Assembly: GCF_008932245.1 (NCBI RefSeq)
Contig: NZ_CP034911.1
Span: 62,001 to 126,000, forward strand
Length of the DNA stretch: 64,000 bases
Direction of reading: 5' to 3'
Source: Sinorhizobium alkalisoli
Lineage (GTDB): Bacteria; Pseudomonadota; Alphaproteobacteria; Rhizobiales; Rhizobiaceae
The notes below the pieces were generated by a model. It was not told the DNA's origin. It ran no database searches and saw only the letters and a list, made by a program, of their open reading frames with translations. Position numbers and translations under genes: made by a program. This document shows positions 36,428 to 44,696 of the stretch, in pieces. The number at the start of each line of letters is the position of its first letter. Within the stretch, counting starts at the first letter, position 1.

Positions 36428-37960
36428 TCAAACACGGTCGACAACCAAGGGCACCTTGCCGATTTCCGTGCGGACCAGGTCCGCCCCATTTGGATCGACG
36501 AGCCGAATCGCAAAGTTGTAGCCGGAACTCAGTAGGCTCGCCTCGTTCGCTTCCAGCGCATTGAAGACTGACAGGGACCGAACGAATCCGGCGATCATTA
36601 CGGACGAGGAGCCTTCCGGCCCCAGACGGGCGGCGACCTGCGCCGACAGGGATGCCGCGTCCGGCGTCCCGATCACCATATGCAACTGCCGTTTCGTGCG
36701 GTCGATCTGGAATTGGGTGTCCGTGGCGACCCTGTCGATCTCCAGAACCTGCCGTTGCCGGAATTCGGCGATGATGGCCGCTAGGGCTTGGGGCGCCGAA
36801 TATTGAGTGTCGCCGATATGGATGAAATCGCCGCTGCGGCCCGCGTATTCGAACTGCATTGCGTTAAGGCCGGGCGACCGAAGGTCCGGACGGCGGACGA
36901 CCCGGTCACCCACCTTGTAGCGCAGCACCGGGGTCGCATTACCGAACAGACGCGTGACGACCAGCTCGCCTTCCTCGCCTTCCTCCACCCATTGCCCGTC
37001 GGGCCTGACCACTTCCACCAGGTGCAGCCCTGGAACCGCGGTCACGACGGGGCTTTCAGGGTCGAGCTGCAGTCCTATGGTTTCCGCCTGGACGGCGGCG
37101 AAATAGCTGAGAACGGTCAAGTTGGGATAGGCTTCTCTCAGGTCCGCCCTCACTTTGGGGGTTAGCACGCCGCTGCCGTAAAGGGCGACGCGGAAGCTGT
37201 CCCGCGCCTCGCGGGACAGCCCGTCGGCAAATTTCGCCAGCAGCGCGATACTCCCGGAAATGCCCATGATCGCCTTTGGTCCCGGGTAGGACATCATCAG
37301 CTGGAAAACTTCCAAGCTCATCGGGCCCGCGCCGATATAGTTGACGCCGGGGATCCTCTGGAGCACGCCGCCCACCATGGTGCCGCTGCTCCACATCTGA
37401 TAATCGGCGAGCGTTGTGGCCACCCATTTGGCGCCGTCGCCGGTGAGGTAACGCGCCATCACGTGCCGGCCCATGAAATCCCCCGCCCAACCGTAGGTCT
37501 CCTGCAACTCGTCGAGCGCGTAGACGGTCTCCGACGACTTCCCGGAACTGGTGCCGCCACTGGCCACAATCTGAAAGCCGCAACGCTCGATGGGAACGAC
37601 CATGCCGGGCCGCGTCTGCGAGAACATCTGCTGGCAGACTTCCTTATCGGTTAGCGGCAGCCCCTGGAACCGCTTTAGACTGTTTACGGGACCGGTGCCA
37701 ACGGCCCCGTCAATGCGCTGGCGCCAGAGCGGGTTGACGCGGGCGATGGAGATGAGCTGCGATAGCCTGCGCTCGATAATGGCGGCCTGGGTTTCTAGGG
37801 ACATTTCATCGACCCGGCAGCCGAGATGGGCCTGCGCGTGCTGGAGGGCGGACAGGAAAGAGGGCAGGACCAAAACATCATCCACGGTGCGCGGATGCAT
37901 CATCGTCTCCGGCAGCACCGAGTTGGCGAAGTCGTGCGAAGAGGGGGCAAAGTTCAGCAT
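36428..37960 (-). CDS. PaaK/CapK-like adenylate-forming enzyme
   Basis: 510 residues from the ATG at 37960, with GGGGAG five bases upstream; a GTG at 37966 is the alternative. The ATP-binding loop IVASGGTSSGKSSETVY fits the phenylacetate-CoA ligase/CapK branch of the ANL superfamily. Further motifs are GSGVLTPKVRADLREAYP, EEGEEGELVVTRLF and YKVGDRVVRR (the hinge/Asp region). Such enzymes activate a carboxylic acid as acyl-AMP for transfer to CoA, an amine or a carrier. The gene starts at the decarboxylase stop, so the two are translationally coupled and probably act on the same substrate route. The actual substrate is unknown. Confidence 0.75.
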   Translation of the reverse strand: MLNFAPSSHDFANSVLPETMMHPRTVDDVLVLPSFLSALQHAQAHLGCRVDEMSLETQAAIIERRLSQLISIARVNPLWRQRIDGAVGTGPVNSLKRFQGLPLTDKEVCQQMFSQTRPGMVVPIERCGFQIVASGGTSSGKSSETVYALDELQETYGWAGDFMGRHVMARYLTGDGAKWVATTLADYQMWSSGTMVGGVLQRIPGVNYIGAGPMSLEVFQLMMSYPGPKAIMGISGSIALLAKFADGLSREARDSFRVALYGSGVLTPKVRADLREAYPNLTVLSYFAAVQAETIGLQLDPESPVVTAVPGLHLVEVVRPDGQWVEEGEEGELVVTRLFGNATPVLRYKVGDRVVRRPDLRSPGLNAMQFEYAGRSGDFIHIGDTQYSAPQALAAIIAEFRQRQVLEIDRVATDTQFQIDRTKRQLHMVIGTPDAASLSAQVAARLGPEGSSSVMIAGFVRSLSVFNALEANEASLLSSGYNFAIRLVDPNGADLVRTEIGKVPLVVDRV

Positions 37961-37962
37961 GG

Positions 37963-39543
37963 TCACTCCCCAGGCTGGAGCCGGAAAAGCCGCATTTGCT
38001 CGCTCTCCGTTGCATCGTTTTCAAGGATGTCGCGCGCGTGGCGGCGGATCTCAGCAACCACGCCCTCTATGTCGTGCAGGCCTATCTGATGGTTCATGAG
38101 GACCATGCGAAGCATTGTCCGTCCGTCCAAGTCGACCTTCGACAGAAGGTACTGCCCGGCCGCCCGGACGCGGTCACGCAATTGAATTTGCAGACGGGAC
38201 AGGCGTCTGCTGTCCACTCCGGCCGGGCGATGGACGAAGCATAGGATATTGGACTCCGGTCGGTGCGGCACGAGGAAGTCTGGCTGGCTAGCCAAATAAT
38301 CGTGCGCGGCTCCGGTCATCGTCACTAAATGCTCAAGCTTGTCCGCGAAGGCGTGGCGGCCATAGAGCGACCAGGCCAACCACAGATTGAGGATGGCGGG
38401 TCGCTTGGTGCACTCAAAATTTTTCACGCCGCTCTGCACGGCGGTCATCTCGTCTTCGAACGGGTCGAACACATAACTGTCCTTCTGGGGAAAGGCGGTC
38501 TCCGCCATTCCCTTCTGTTTGTAAAAAAGCAAGGTGCAAAGGGCCGGGACGAACAGAGTCTTATGGGCATCCATGCAGAAGGAATCCGCGAGTTCCAGGC
38601 CCGAAAGTCGCGGTCGCAGCCGGTCGGAAACCAGGAAAGCGCCATTGTGGGCGGCATCGACATGCAGCCAGGCTCCGTGCCGCTTTGCCAAGGCGGCGAG
38701 TTCCGGAAGCGGATCGTTAGCGCCAATCGACGTTGTCCCGGCCGACGCAATGACGCAAAACACATCGAGCCCGCAGAACGCCGCTGAGTCCAATGCCGCC
38801 GCTGCACCCGCCGGGCAGATCTGTCGGCGGTAGTTCAGCGGCAACCGAACCACCTGATCTTGACCGATGCCGATGATCCCGGCCACGCGTGTGACGGAAA
38901 AATGGGCATCCTCGCCAACGGCGATGGCAGGGCGCCTCGAGCCGGCGGCCGCGAGACCGCCGTTCCAGCTTTGGGGAAAACAATGGTTTCGGGCGACCAG
39001 CACGGCGGTCATGTTCGCTAGCGATGCGCCGGACGTTGTCACCATCTCGAAGCGGCCATGGGGCCAGCCGACGAGACGACCTAATGTCTCTTCCAGCAAT
39101 CTGTCTGCGATGTTGGGGAGCTGTCCCGCCTCGTAGTATGAGGCCGGCTGCGGCACCATTGCGGAAACCATGTCGAAGACGGCGGCGACGGGCATCACAG
39201 AGCTGAACTGCCGCGCCATATATCCGCGGGAGTTCACCTTGATAGCGGTTTCCAGGTAAAGGTCGAGGATCTCCGAGAAACGGTGCAGGTCGAAGCGCCC
39301 CCTGTCCGCCGGCACCATCAAGTTTCGGGCGCGAGCCATAAGATCGGCAGGTCTTTGCAGCCGAACACCTTCCAAGCTGTCGCCGGACAGCATGTCTGCG
39401 AGGCGTTTGACTGCCTGATGGGCGGCTGCGGCAAAGTCCCCAACGCTGAAAAACTCTTCTAGGCTCGCGGAGCCAGCCTTGGACGTAGATGCCGAACTGT
39501 CATCGAGTTCGTTGACATCCTTCTGTTCATATAGCTTCACCAT
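37963..39543 (-). CDS. PLP-dependent group II decarboxylase
   Basis: 526 residues from the ATG at 39543 (39567 is a longer alternative). It belongs to the glutamate/aromatic-amino-acid decarboxylase family: TTSGASLANMTAVLVARN, ASAGTTSIGANDPL, WLHVDAAHNGAF (PLP-binding Asp) and SFCMDAHKTLFVPALCTLL (PLP Lys). The N-terminal 40 residues are an unconserved extension. These enzymes decarboxylate amino acids such as tyrosine, DOPA, aspartate, diaminobutyrate or glutamate; I cannot choose among them. First gene of a compact six-gene operon with an adenylating enzyme and four small paralogues. Confidence 0.85.
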   Translation of the reverse strand: MVKLYEQKDVNELDDSSASTSKAGSASLEEFFSVGDFAAAAHQAVKRLADMLSGDSLEGVRLQRPADLMARARNLMVPADRGRFDLHRFSEILDLYLETAIKVNSRGYMARQFSSVMPVAAVFDMVSAMVPQPASYYEAGQLPNIADRLLEETLGRLVGWPHGRFEMVTTSGASLANMTAVLVARNHCFPQSWNGGLAAAGSRRPAIAVGEDAHFSVTRVAGIIGIGQDQVVRLPLNYRRQICPAGAAAALDSAAFCGLDVFCVIASAGTTSIGANDPLPELAALAKRHGAWLHVDAAHNGAFLVSDRLRPRLSGLELADSFCMDAHKTLFVPALCTLLFYKQKGMAETAFPQKDSYVFDPFEDEMTAVQSGVKNFECTKRPAILNLWLAWSLYGRHAFADKLEHLVTMTGAAHDYLASQPDFLVPHRPESNILCFVHRPAGVDSRRLSRLQIQLRDRVRAAGQYLLSKVDLDGRTMLRMVLMNHQIGLHDIEGVVAEIRRHARDILENDATESEQMRLFRLQPGE

Positions 39544-39567
39544 GGGGAAGATCCTTTCTGGCGTCAT

Positions 39568-40040
39568 CCTTGATGCTCATAGCCCCCAGCAAGAACTGGG
39601 CCAGCATTTCTATGATTTACAGTTTTCCACGAGATCGGCTTCCGCTCAGCGCATTGTTACGGGCTAGGCTGTGCGAAAAAGCCGAAGCAGGGAACGCTCG
39701 AAAATTATGTGGTCGCGGGTGTCGCCGGCGCTGCAATTGCTGCAAGTCTTCCGCGCGGCCGCTGGCCATCAAATGCGCAGAAGTCCGGATGGTGGGATCA
39801 TCGTCAAATCAGCAGTCGCTGTCTTTGGTTGATTAAGCAACCATCCGGCCAAGCTGCTTCGGCGAAGGGTAACGTTGATAAACGCCGCGTACGATTTTGA
39901 ACAATTCTTGTTCCGACCCCAACAATGGTGAGATCGGCGGTGCAAAATTAGACCACGGTAGCGGCGGGATTGTCCCGCTGCGGGCGGCGTAAAAGCCGGC
40001 CACCTATTTTCCTTCTGCGATGAAAGCAGGAGGGTTGGGG
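39568..40040. other. promoter region of the decarboxylase operon and IS debris
   Basis: No supported gene. The left part presumably carries the promoter of the minus-strand decarboxylase operon. From about 39930 the sequence resembles the left end of an IS21 element (TGGTGAGATCGGCGGTGCAA), leading into the istA remnant. Confidence 0.4.
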
Positions 40041-40058
40041 ATCTATACCGTGGAATTA

Positions 40059-40430
40059 TATTGAAGGTTCGACTTGCCGTCTCGGAAGGGATGAGCCGGC
40101 GTCAGGCAGCCAAGCATTTCAACATATCGCGTGACAGTGTGTCGCCAAGATGCTGTCGTATTCGGTTCAGCCCGGCTATCAGCGCCGGTCACCTGTGCGG
40201 CGGCCGAAGCTGGATGCATTTGTGTCGATGATCGACCATTGGCTCGATGAAGATCTGAAGGTACCGCGCAGCAGCGCCATACGGCCAAACGGGTGTTCGA
40301 CCGGCTCCGCGACGAGTGCGGGTTCACCGGTGGCTACACAATCATCAAGGATTACATTCGCGAGCGGGAACAGCGCCGCCAGGAGGTGTTCGTGCCGAGC
40401 ACTTCCAACGCACCATACGGGAGAATGAAT
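40059..40430 (+). pseudogene. IS21-family istA remnant
   Basis: Frames give KVRLAVSEGMSRRQAAKHFN (helix-turn-helix), YQRRSPVRRPKLDAFVSMID and GGYTIIKDYIREREQRRQE, the N-terminal part of an IstA transposase different from the intact one at 12124. At least three small indels break it, and the catalytic domain is absent. Confidence 0.8.
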
Positions 40431-40619
40431 TTAAGTATGCGCTGCCTCAGGAACCTCGGCGACTGATCTTGCTGAATGAAAAGCCAGGGATGCAGCCGAT
40501 GCAGCAGATCGCCAATCACCTCTGCCGCTCCAGCTCCTGCATGGCAGGACTATTCCGCCGCTACCGTGGCGGGTTTTGCACGGCCGCTCTCGAAACGAAC
40601 GGCGTCAGTTGAGATGACC

Positions 40620-40642
40620 AGGGGTGGCTATGGGCCACCCCT
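40620..40642 (-). terminator. hairpin after the CVNH gene
   Basis: AGGGGTGGC and GCCACCCCT form a 9-bp perfect stem with a 5-base loop, 32 bases beyond the stop of the minus-strand lectin gene. No U-tract follows, so termination would be weak or assisted. Confidence 0.5.
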
Positions 40643-40673
40643 CTCGTCGCTTAATCGACGTCTCCGGCTTGTT

Positions 40674-41117
40674 TTAGTTGGTCAGGGTGCCGTCACTGTT
40701 ATCAATGCCGTTAATCGGGATCGACGAGGCGTGAAAGGCGCCGGCGGTATCGCGGCAGCTTGCGTTCAATGTGACGCCACTGATGGATGGGACAAGTTCG
40801 ATGCTGCCGCAGGATTCCTGGAACGTCGCGCTGTCGCCCTCCAGCTTCAGAGCGCCGTCTACGTTGGCGATGGCGGGCATGGCAATACTGGTTCCGTTCG
40901 GCGAACCATCGGCACGAAGGCAAGTTGCGGAAATTTCGGCTCCACCGTTGTCGGTGTACTGGAAACTGATGTTGGAACAGGTGTTCTGGAAGGTGCTGCT
41001 ACCGGCGATCGCGGCGGTTGCGGTCAGGGTGAAAAGCGCTGATGCGATGGCGATTTTCAGATTAACGCCCAAGCCAAGGCTGGTGCTCTGTCGCCACTGG
41101 ATAAAATTCTGAGACAT
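40674..41117 (-). CDS. secreted cyanovirin-N homology (CVNH) lectin-like protein
   Basis: 147 residues with a signal peptide (about 1-39, LTATAAIA before GSS). The mature part of about 105 residues has two tandem CVNH half-repeats. The first has FQNTCSNISF, ATCLRADG and NVDGALKLEG; the second has FQESCGSIEL, NASCRDTAG and NSDGTLTN. The four Cys residues fit the usual two disulfides. CVNH proteins bind high-mannose glycans; a secreted one in a plant-associated bacterium may bind plant, fungal or bacterial surface sugars. The gene stands alone, with an AT-rich upstream region and a hairpin downstream, surrounded by IS debris. Confidence 0.8.
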   Translation of the reverse strand: MSQNFIQWRQSTSLGLGVNLKIAIASALFTLTATAAIAGSSTFQNTCSNISFQYTDNGGAEISATCLRADGSPNGTSIAMPAIANVDGALKLEGDSATFQESCGSIELVPSISGVTLNASCRDTAGAFHASSIPINGIDNSDGTLTN

Positions 41118-41203
41118 GATGATGCTCCTTTCAGATAAGATGATTTAACATGTAGTGCACTGTTAAATTACAACTTCCAACTAACTGCGTCAAGTATATT
41201 AAA

Positions 41204-41509
41204 CTATAGATGTCGAAATACTATTGAAATGTACGTGCATCCTAACTTTACCTCACATAATTTATATATTTGCCGCACTCGATTGGCCGGCGAGATGTTG
41301 TCACTGAAAGCTGGACACGTCGAATTACCCTCCTTCAGGGTTAGCGATGGTTTATTGTCTGCAGTGCATCTTTGTCTTCTCTGTTGCCCTTTATCCGGGA
41401 ATCGGTCGGAGGCTGCAGAGTTGCCATCCTCGCCGAGGACAGCCCCGGCAGAAGTCGCCATGGAAAGAAGCAATATGCATGCCAAGTGAGAAATTATATT
41501 TAGATACAA
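41204..41509 (-). CDS. possible small secreted protein
   Basis: A 101-codon frame opening at a TTG, with a good signal-peptide-like start (ISHLACILLLSMATSAGA) and three Cys in the mature part. It ends 87 bases before the CVNH gene on the same strand. No clear ribosome binding site is visible, and its start lies at the edge of an ISKra4 remnant, so it may be a truncated gene or chance. Confidence 0.25.
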   Translation of the reverse strand: MYLNIISHLACILLLSMATSAGAVLGEDGNSAASDRFPDKGQQRRQRCTADNKPSLTLKEGNSTCPAFSDNISPANRVRQIYKLCEVKLGCTYISIVFRHL

Positions 41510-41532
41510 GTGGACCGGGTACTTTTCTGGGG

Positions 41533-42056
41533 TCAGGCGGCGCGCAGGAGGGGTGGCTTGCGCACGGTGGCATGCGTTTCTGTCGGCTCGACGGGCAGGA
41601 ATTCGGCCAGCATCGTCGCTGCCTGCCGGTAGGACATCATGCTTCCCAGCGTGCCGTCAGTTCCATGAACTCGGGCGTCGCCCGATCGGGGCAGATTTCT
41701 TTCAGCGGCGCGAATACGCCGGCCATGCCCGGGTGACAATCACGGCACAGCACCCACTGGGATTGCGCACCTTGACCGTGCCGAAGACGGTTCGGAGCCG
41801 CCGCGTCGTCGTTGACCGGCCGGAACGTGTGGCAATCCGGGCAAACCCGACGAAAGAGGGAATAGGTCTCCGCCTCGTGGTTCACGCCCGCGCCCTGCAG
41901 CGCCGCCATGATCTTCTTGCCCGCTTCGATCGACAAGCCGATCTCTCCGTCGAACAGGCGCTCCTCAACGCGCACCGACGGCAGACGTCGCCGAACTCGT
42001 TCTTCCCCTGGGATCGTGATCGTCCACTCCACCGCCACCGTCGCCTCCTTGAGCAA
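41533..42056 (-). pseudogene. ISKra4-family transposase N-terminal remnant
   Basis: VCPDCHTFRPVNDDAAAPNR, WVLCRDCHPGMAG and APLKEICPDRATPEFMELTA, continuing in a second frame as YRQAATMLAEFLPVEPTETH, match the zinc-containing N-terminal part of ISKra4-family transposases. A frameshift lies near 41640 and the catalytic DDE part is missing. Confidence 0.75.
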
Positions 42057-42160
42057 AGCGCGTCAAGGACGTCATAGCCGGTGGAGACCGTAACTTCTCC
42101 GGGCTTGAGCACGGATTGTTAGGCCAGAATGGTCCATGACCATCGTCAGTCGGACCAGCA

Positions 42161-42472
42161 ATGCGCCGCAAGGCCGAACTGCTGCGGGTGCTCGAGCGAC
42201 CGGAAATCCCGCTGAACACCAACACGTCAGAGAACGACCTGCGCAGTTTTGTCATCAAGCGAAAAATCTCTGGCGGCACCATGAGCAGAGATGGTCGGGT
42301 TGCCCGTGACCCGATGCTTGGCCAGATGAAGACTTGCCAGAATCAGGGCCTTTCCTTCTACCATTACCTTGGCGACCGGCTCGGCATCGAGGGCAAAACT
42401 ATTCCGCCACTGGCTGGTCTTATATTGCAGCAAAAGCCTAAGCGCGCGTGCTCTCTAACGACTCATAATTAA
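42161..42472 (+). pseudogene. IS66-like transposase C-terminal fragment
   Basis: LNTNTSENDLRSFVIKRKIS and LSFYHYLGDRLGIEGKTIPP are the C-terminal motifs of an IS66-type transposase. Only about 100 residues remain, with no N-terminus. Confidence 0.7.
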
Positions 42473-42595
42473 CTGGGTCTTCCTCAATTTGTGTGTATGC
42501 GCCGTCTACGCCCCATTGATTTTACAATTTCGGCTACGGGGCAAAGCTACCTGCGTGCCGGATGTGAGCTCACCGGATAGTATCTGACGAGCTCA

Positions 42596-42772
42596 TTGTG
42601 AGGCTTTGATGCGGGCGGCGTATGCCCATGGCATCAGGGCATCGATGTCCTTGGCGAGGTGGCCGTTTGCGAGACGGGTGAAGAGGTCGCACAGGTAGGC
42701 GTAGGGCTCGACGCCGTTCATTTTGCACGTGCCGATCAGGCTGGCAAAGCGGGCCCAATTTCGACCCCCTTC
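42596..42772 (-). pseudogene. IS66-type tnpC tail
   Basis: The minus strand encodes LIGTCKMNGVEPYAYLCDLF, then IDALMPWAYAARIKAS and a stop, the standard end of IS66 TnpC. It is cut off at its 5' side exactly at the IS3 terminal repeat (42773). Confidence 0.75.
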
Positions 42773-42801
42773 TGGAGTGCGCCCCTTGGGGTGGACAGTG
42801 A

Positions 42802-43599
42802 TCAGGCTGCGGTTTTGCCCGTCTGCCGGATGTGTTGATCCTCGAACTGCTGCGGACTGAGATAACCCAGCGCCGAGTGCAGCCGTCGTTTGTTGTAGAT
42901 GGTCTCGATGAAGTCGGGAAGATGTTCGATGACGTCGTCATAGGTTTGGAACGCCATCGGATACACGGCCTCGACCTTGAGCGTCTTCATGAAGCTTTCG
43001 GCCTTTGCATTGTCGTAGGGGTTGCCTCGGCGCCCCATGGAACCGGCTAGCCCGTGATGGCCGAGGTGTTGGCGATAGGTTTCCGCAGCGTATTGCGATC
43101 CACGATCGGAATGGTGGATGCAGCCGGCCGGTGGTCGTCTGCATTCGATGGCCGTCTTCAGTGCCGCCAAAGTCAGACGGGCATCGATTGACCGTCCGAT
43201 GGCATACCCGACGACCATCCGTGACCAGGCATCAAGGATGACGGCGACATAGACGAAGCGATCCGGCAGGGCAACGTAGGTTATATCTGCCTGCCAGAGC
43301 TGGTCCGGTCCGGTCGGAGCGAATTCGCGCGCCAAATTCGGAAAGATCGGCCCATTGTGATCGCTGTCGGTCGTGGCAACGAAGCGCCGCCTGACCTTCG
43401 GCTGCAACCCGTGTTCGCGCATTAGACGGCGGATCTTCTTGTGGTTCACGACAAGGCCCTTTTGACGAAGAGCTGCGCCGACGCGGCGATAGCCGTAGAA
43501 CTCGAACTCGTCGCAGATCGCAAACATGGCTTCGACGACAGCGGTGTCGTCGGCCTGCCCATCGCGGCGGTCATAATAGGTCGAACGAGCGATCCCCAT
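42802..43599 (-). CDS. IS3-family transposase OrfB
   Basis: 265 residues with the rve integrase core: WQADITYVALPDRFVYVAVI (first Asp), HHSDRGSQYAAETYRQHLG (second Asp) and GNPYDNAKAESFMKTLKVE (Glu). It is normally produced as an OrfAB fusion by -1 frameshifting at the overlap with orfA (around 43599). Intact. Confidence 0.92.
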   Translation of the reverse strand: MGIARSTYYDRRDGQADDTAVVEAMFAICDEFEFYGYRRVGAALRQKGLVVNHKKIRRLMREHGLQPKVRRRFVATTDSDHNGPIFPNLAREFAPTGPDQLWQADITYVALPDRFVYVAVILDAWSRMVVGYAIGRSIDARLTLAALKTAIECRRPPAGCIHHSDRGSQYAAETYRQHLGHHGLAGSMGRRGNPYDNAKAESFMKTLKVEAVYPMAFQTYDDVIEHLPDFIETIYNKRRLHSALGYLSPQQFEDQHIRQTGKTAA

Positions 43600-43949
43600 C
43601 AGTCGACATCCTTCCGAGACGGAGATGCCATGGGGCCGGTGATGACGGATGTAGTCTCGTTTCTCGGCCGCGGTGCGTTTTTCAGTGCCCCCTTTAGAAA
43701 CTCCAGTTCCAGAGCCTGTTTGCCGACCAGGCGCTCGAGTGCTGCAATCCGGGCCTCGTACGCCTGAATGAGGTCAGCGGCCTGAGCATCCTCGTCGAAG
43801 GCTCCTTCCTCATATTTGCTGACCCAGATGCGGATCAGTTGGCGTTGGAGGTCATGCCGTCTTGCCAGACCGTGCAGTGTCTCGCCGGACAGATATTCCT
43901 GCACGACTTGGCGCTTAAACTCGATGCTGTGGCTGCGATGTTTTGCCAT
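43599..43949 (-). CDS. IS3-family OrfA
   Basis: 116 residues from ATG 43949. The N-terminal helix-turn-helix (SIEFKRQVVQEYLSGETLHG) binds the element ends, and a leucine-zipper-like stretch (RIAALERLVGKQALELEFLK) mediates oligomerisation. Its stop overlaps the start of orfB. Confidence 0.88.
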   Translation of the reverse strand: MAKHRSHSIEFKRQVVQEYLSGETLHGLARRHDLQRQLIRIWVSKYEEGAFDEDAQAADLIQAYEARIAALERLVGKQALELEFLKGALKNAPRPRNETTSVITGPMASPSRKDVD

Positions 43950-44052
43950 GGTTCTCTCTGCGAAAACACGGCAGACATGGTCAATTCCATTTCCCAATCT
44001 GTCCACCCCAAGGGGCGCACTCCAAATCCGTTAACGTCCAACAACCCCTCAA

Positions 44053-44434
44053 GCGGCTGATCGGCTACGCCCGCGTGTCGACGGACGACCAGGTCCACGA
44101 CGCCCAGATCGACGAGCTGCGAGCCGCCGGCTGCGATCGGATCTAACAGGAGCACGGTTCTGGGGCATCGCGCGCTCGCCCCGTCTTGACCAAATTGCTT
44201 GGCGAGCTTACCGCGGGAGACGTCCTCGTCGTCGTCCGCCTCGATCGGCTGGCCCGGTCGGTCAGCCACCTGCTGCAGGTGATCGAGGATCTTGAAGAGC
44301 GCGGCGCGCATTTCCGGTCGATCCGCGATCCGATCGACACCTCGACCCCCCAGGGTATGTTTTCGCTTCAGGTTCTTGGTGCGGTCGCGCAGCTCGAGCG
44401 AGCGTTGATGGGTCAGAACAAGAGCTGCTCATGA
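44053..44434 (+). pseudogene. Tn3-type serine resolvase, internal stop and truncated
   Basis: LIGYARVSTDDQVHDAQIDE contains the catalytic-serine motif. An in-frame TAA near 44144 follows, then LVVVRLDRLARSVSHLLQVI and SLQVLGAVAQLERALM. The C-terminal DNA-binding helix-turn-helix is missing; the frame ends shortly after the dimer helix. The IS3 end lies 29 bases upstream and removed the native promoter. Confidence 0.82.
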
Positions 44435-44696
44435 GCGATTAAGGGTTTCCGGGCATGTTTAAACTACCCCGCATACACGAGGCAGGTCAAATGATGTAGC
44501 CTGTGCACGGTGCTGGAGACGATGGTCCGAACCGATGGTTATCATACTCTCATCCGCGGATTTTCACCGCCTGACCATATTCGATGCGGGCTTGCCTCTC
44601 TCTAAGAACGGATATTTATCCCAGCGTGTGTCGAGGTTTCCCTGATCTCTGGCCATCATCTCCAGCATGCTGCACAGGCAGATAAAGGCGATGCAT

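Larger units (their letters stand above)
42773..44024 (-). mobile_element. complete IS3-family element
   Basis: Perfect 26-bp terminal inverted repeats at 42773-42798 (starting TGGAGTGCGCCCC) and 43999-44024 bound two overlapping transposase frames. The 3-bp flanks differ (TTC left, AAT right) and come from different genes (IS66 tail, serine recombinase). There is therefore no target duplication; a rearrangement next to the element after insertion is likely. Confidence 0.9.

Noticed and set aside
39930..40058. Intact second IS21 element
   Set aside because: An IS21-like end and istA fragments are present, but no istB, no right end and no continuous frame.
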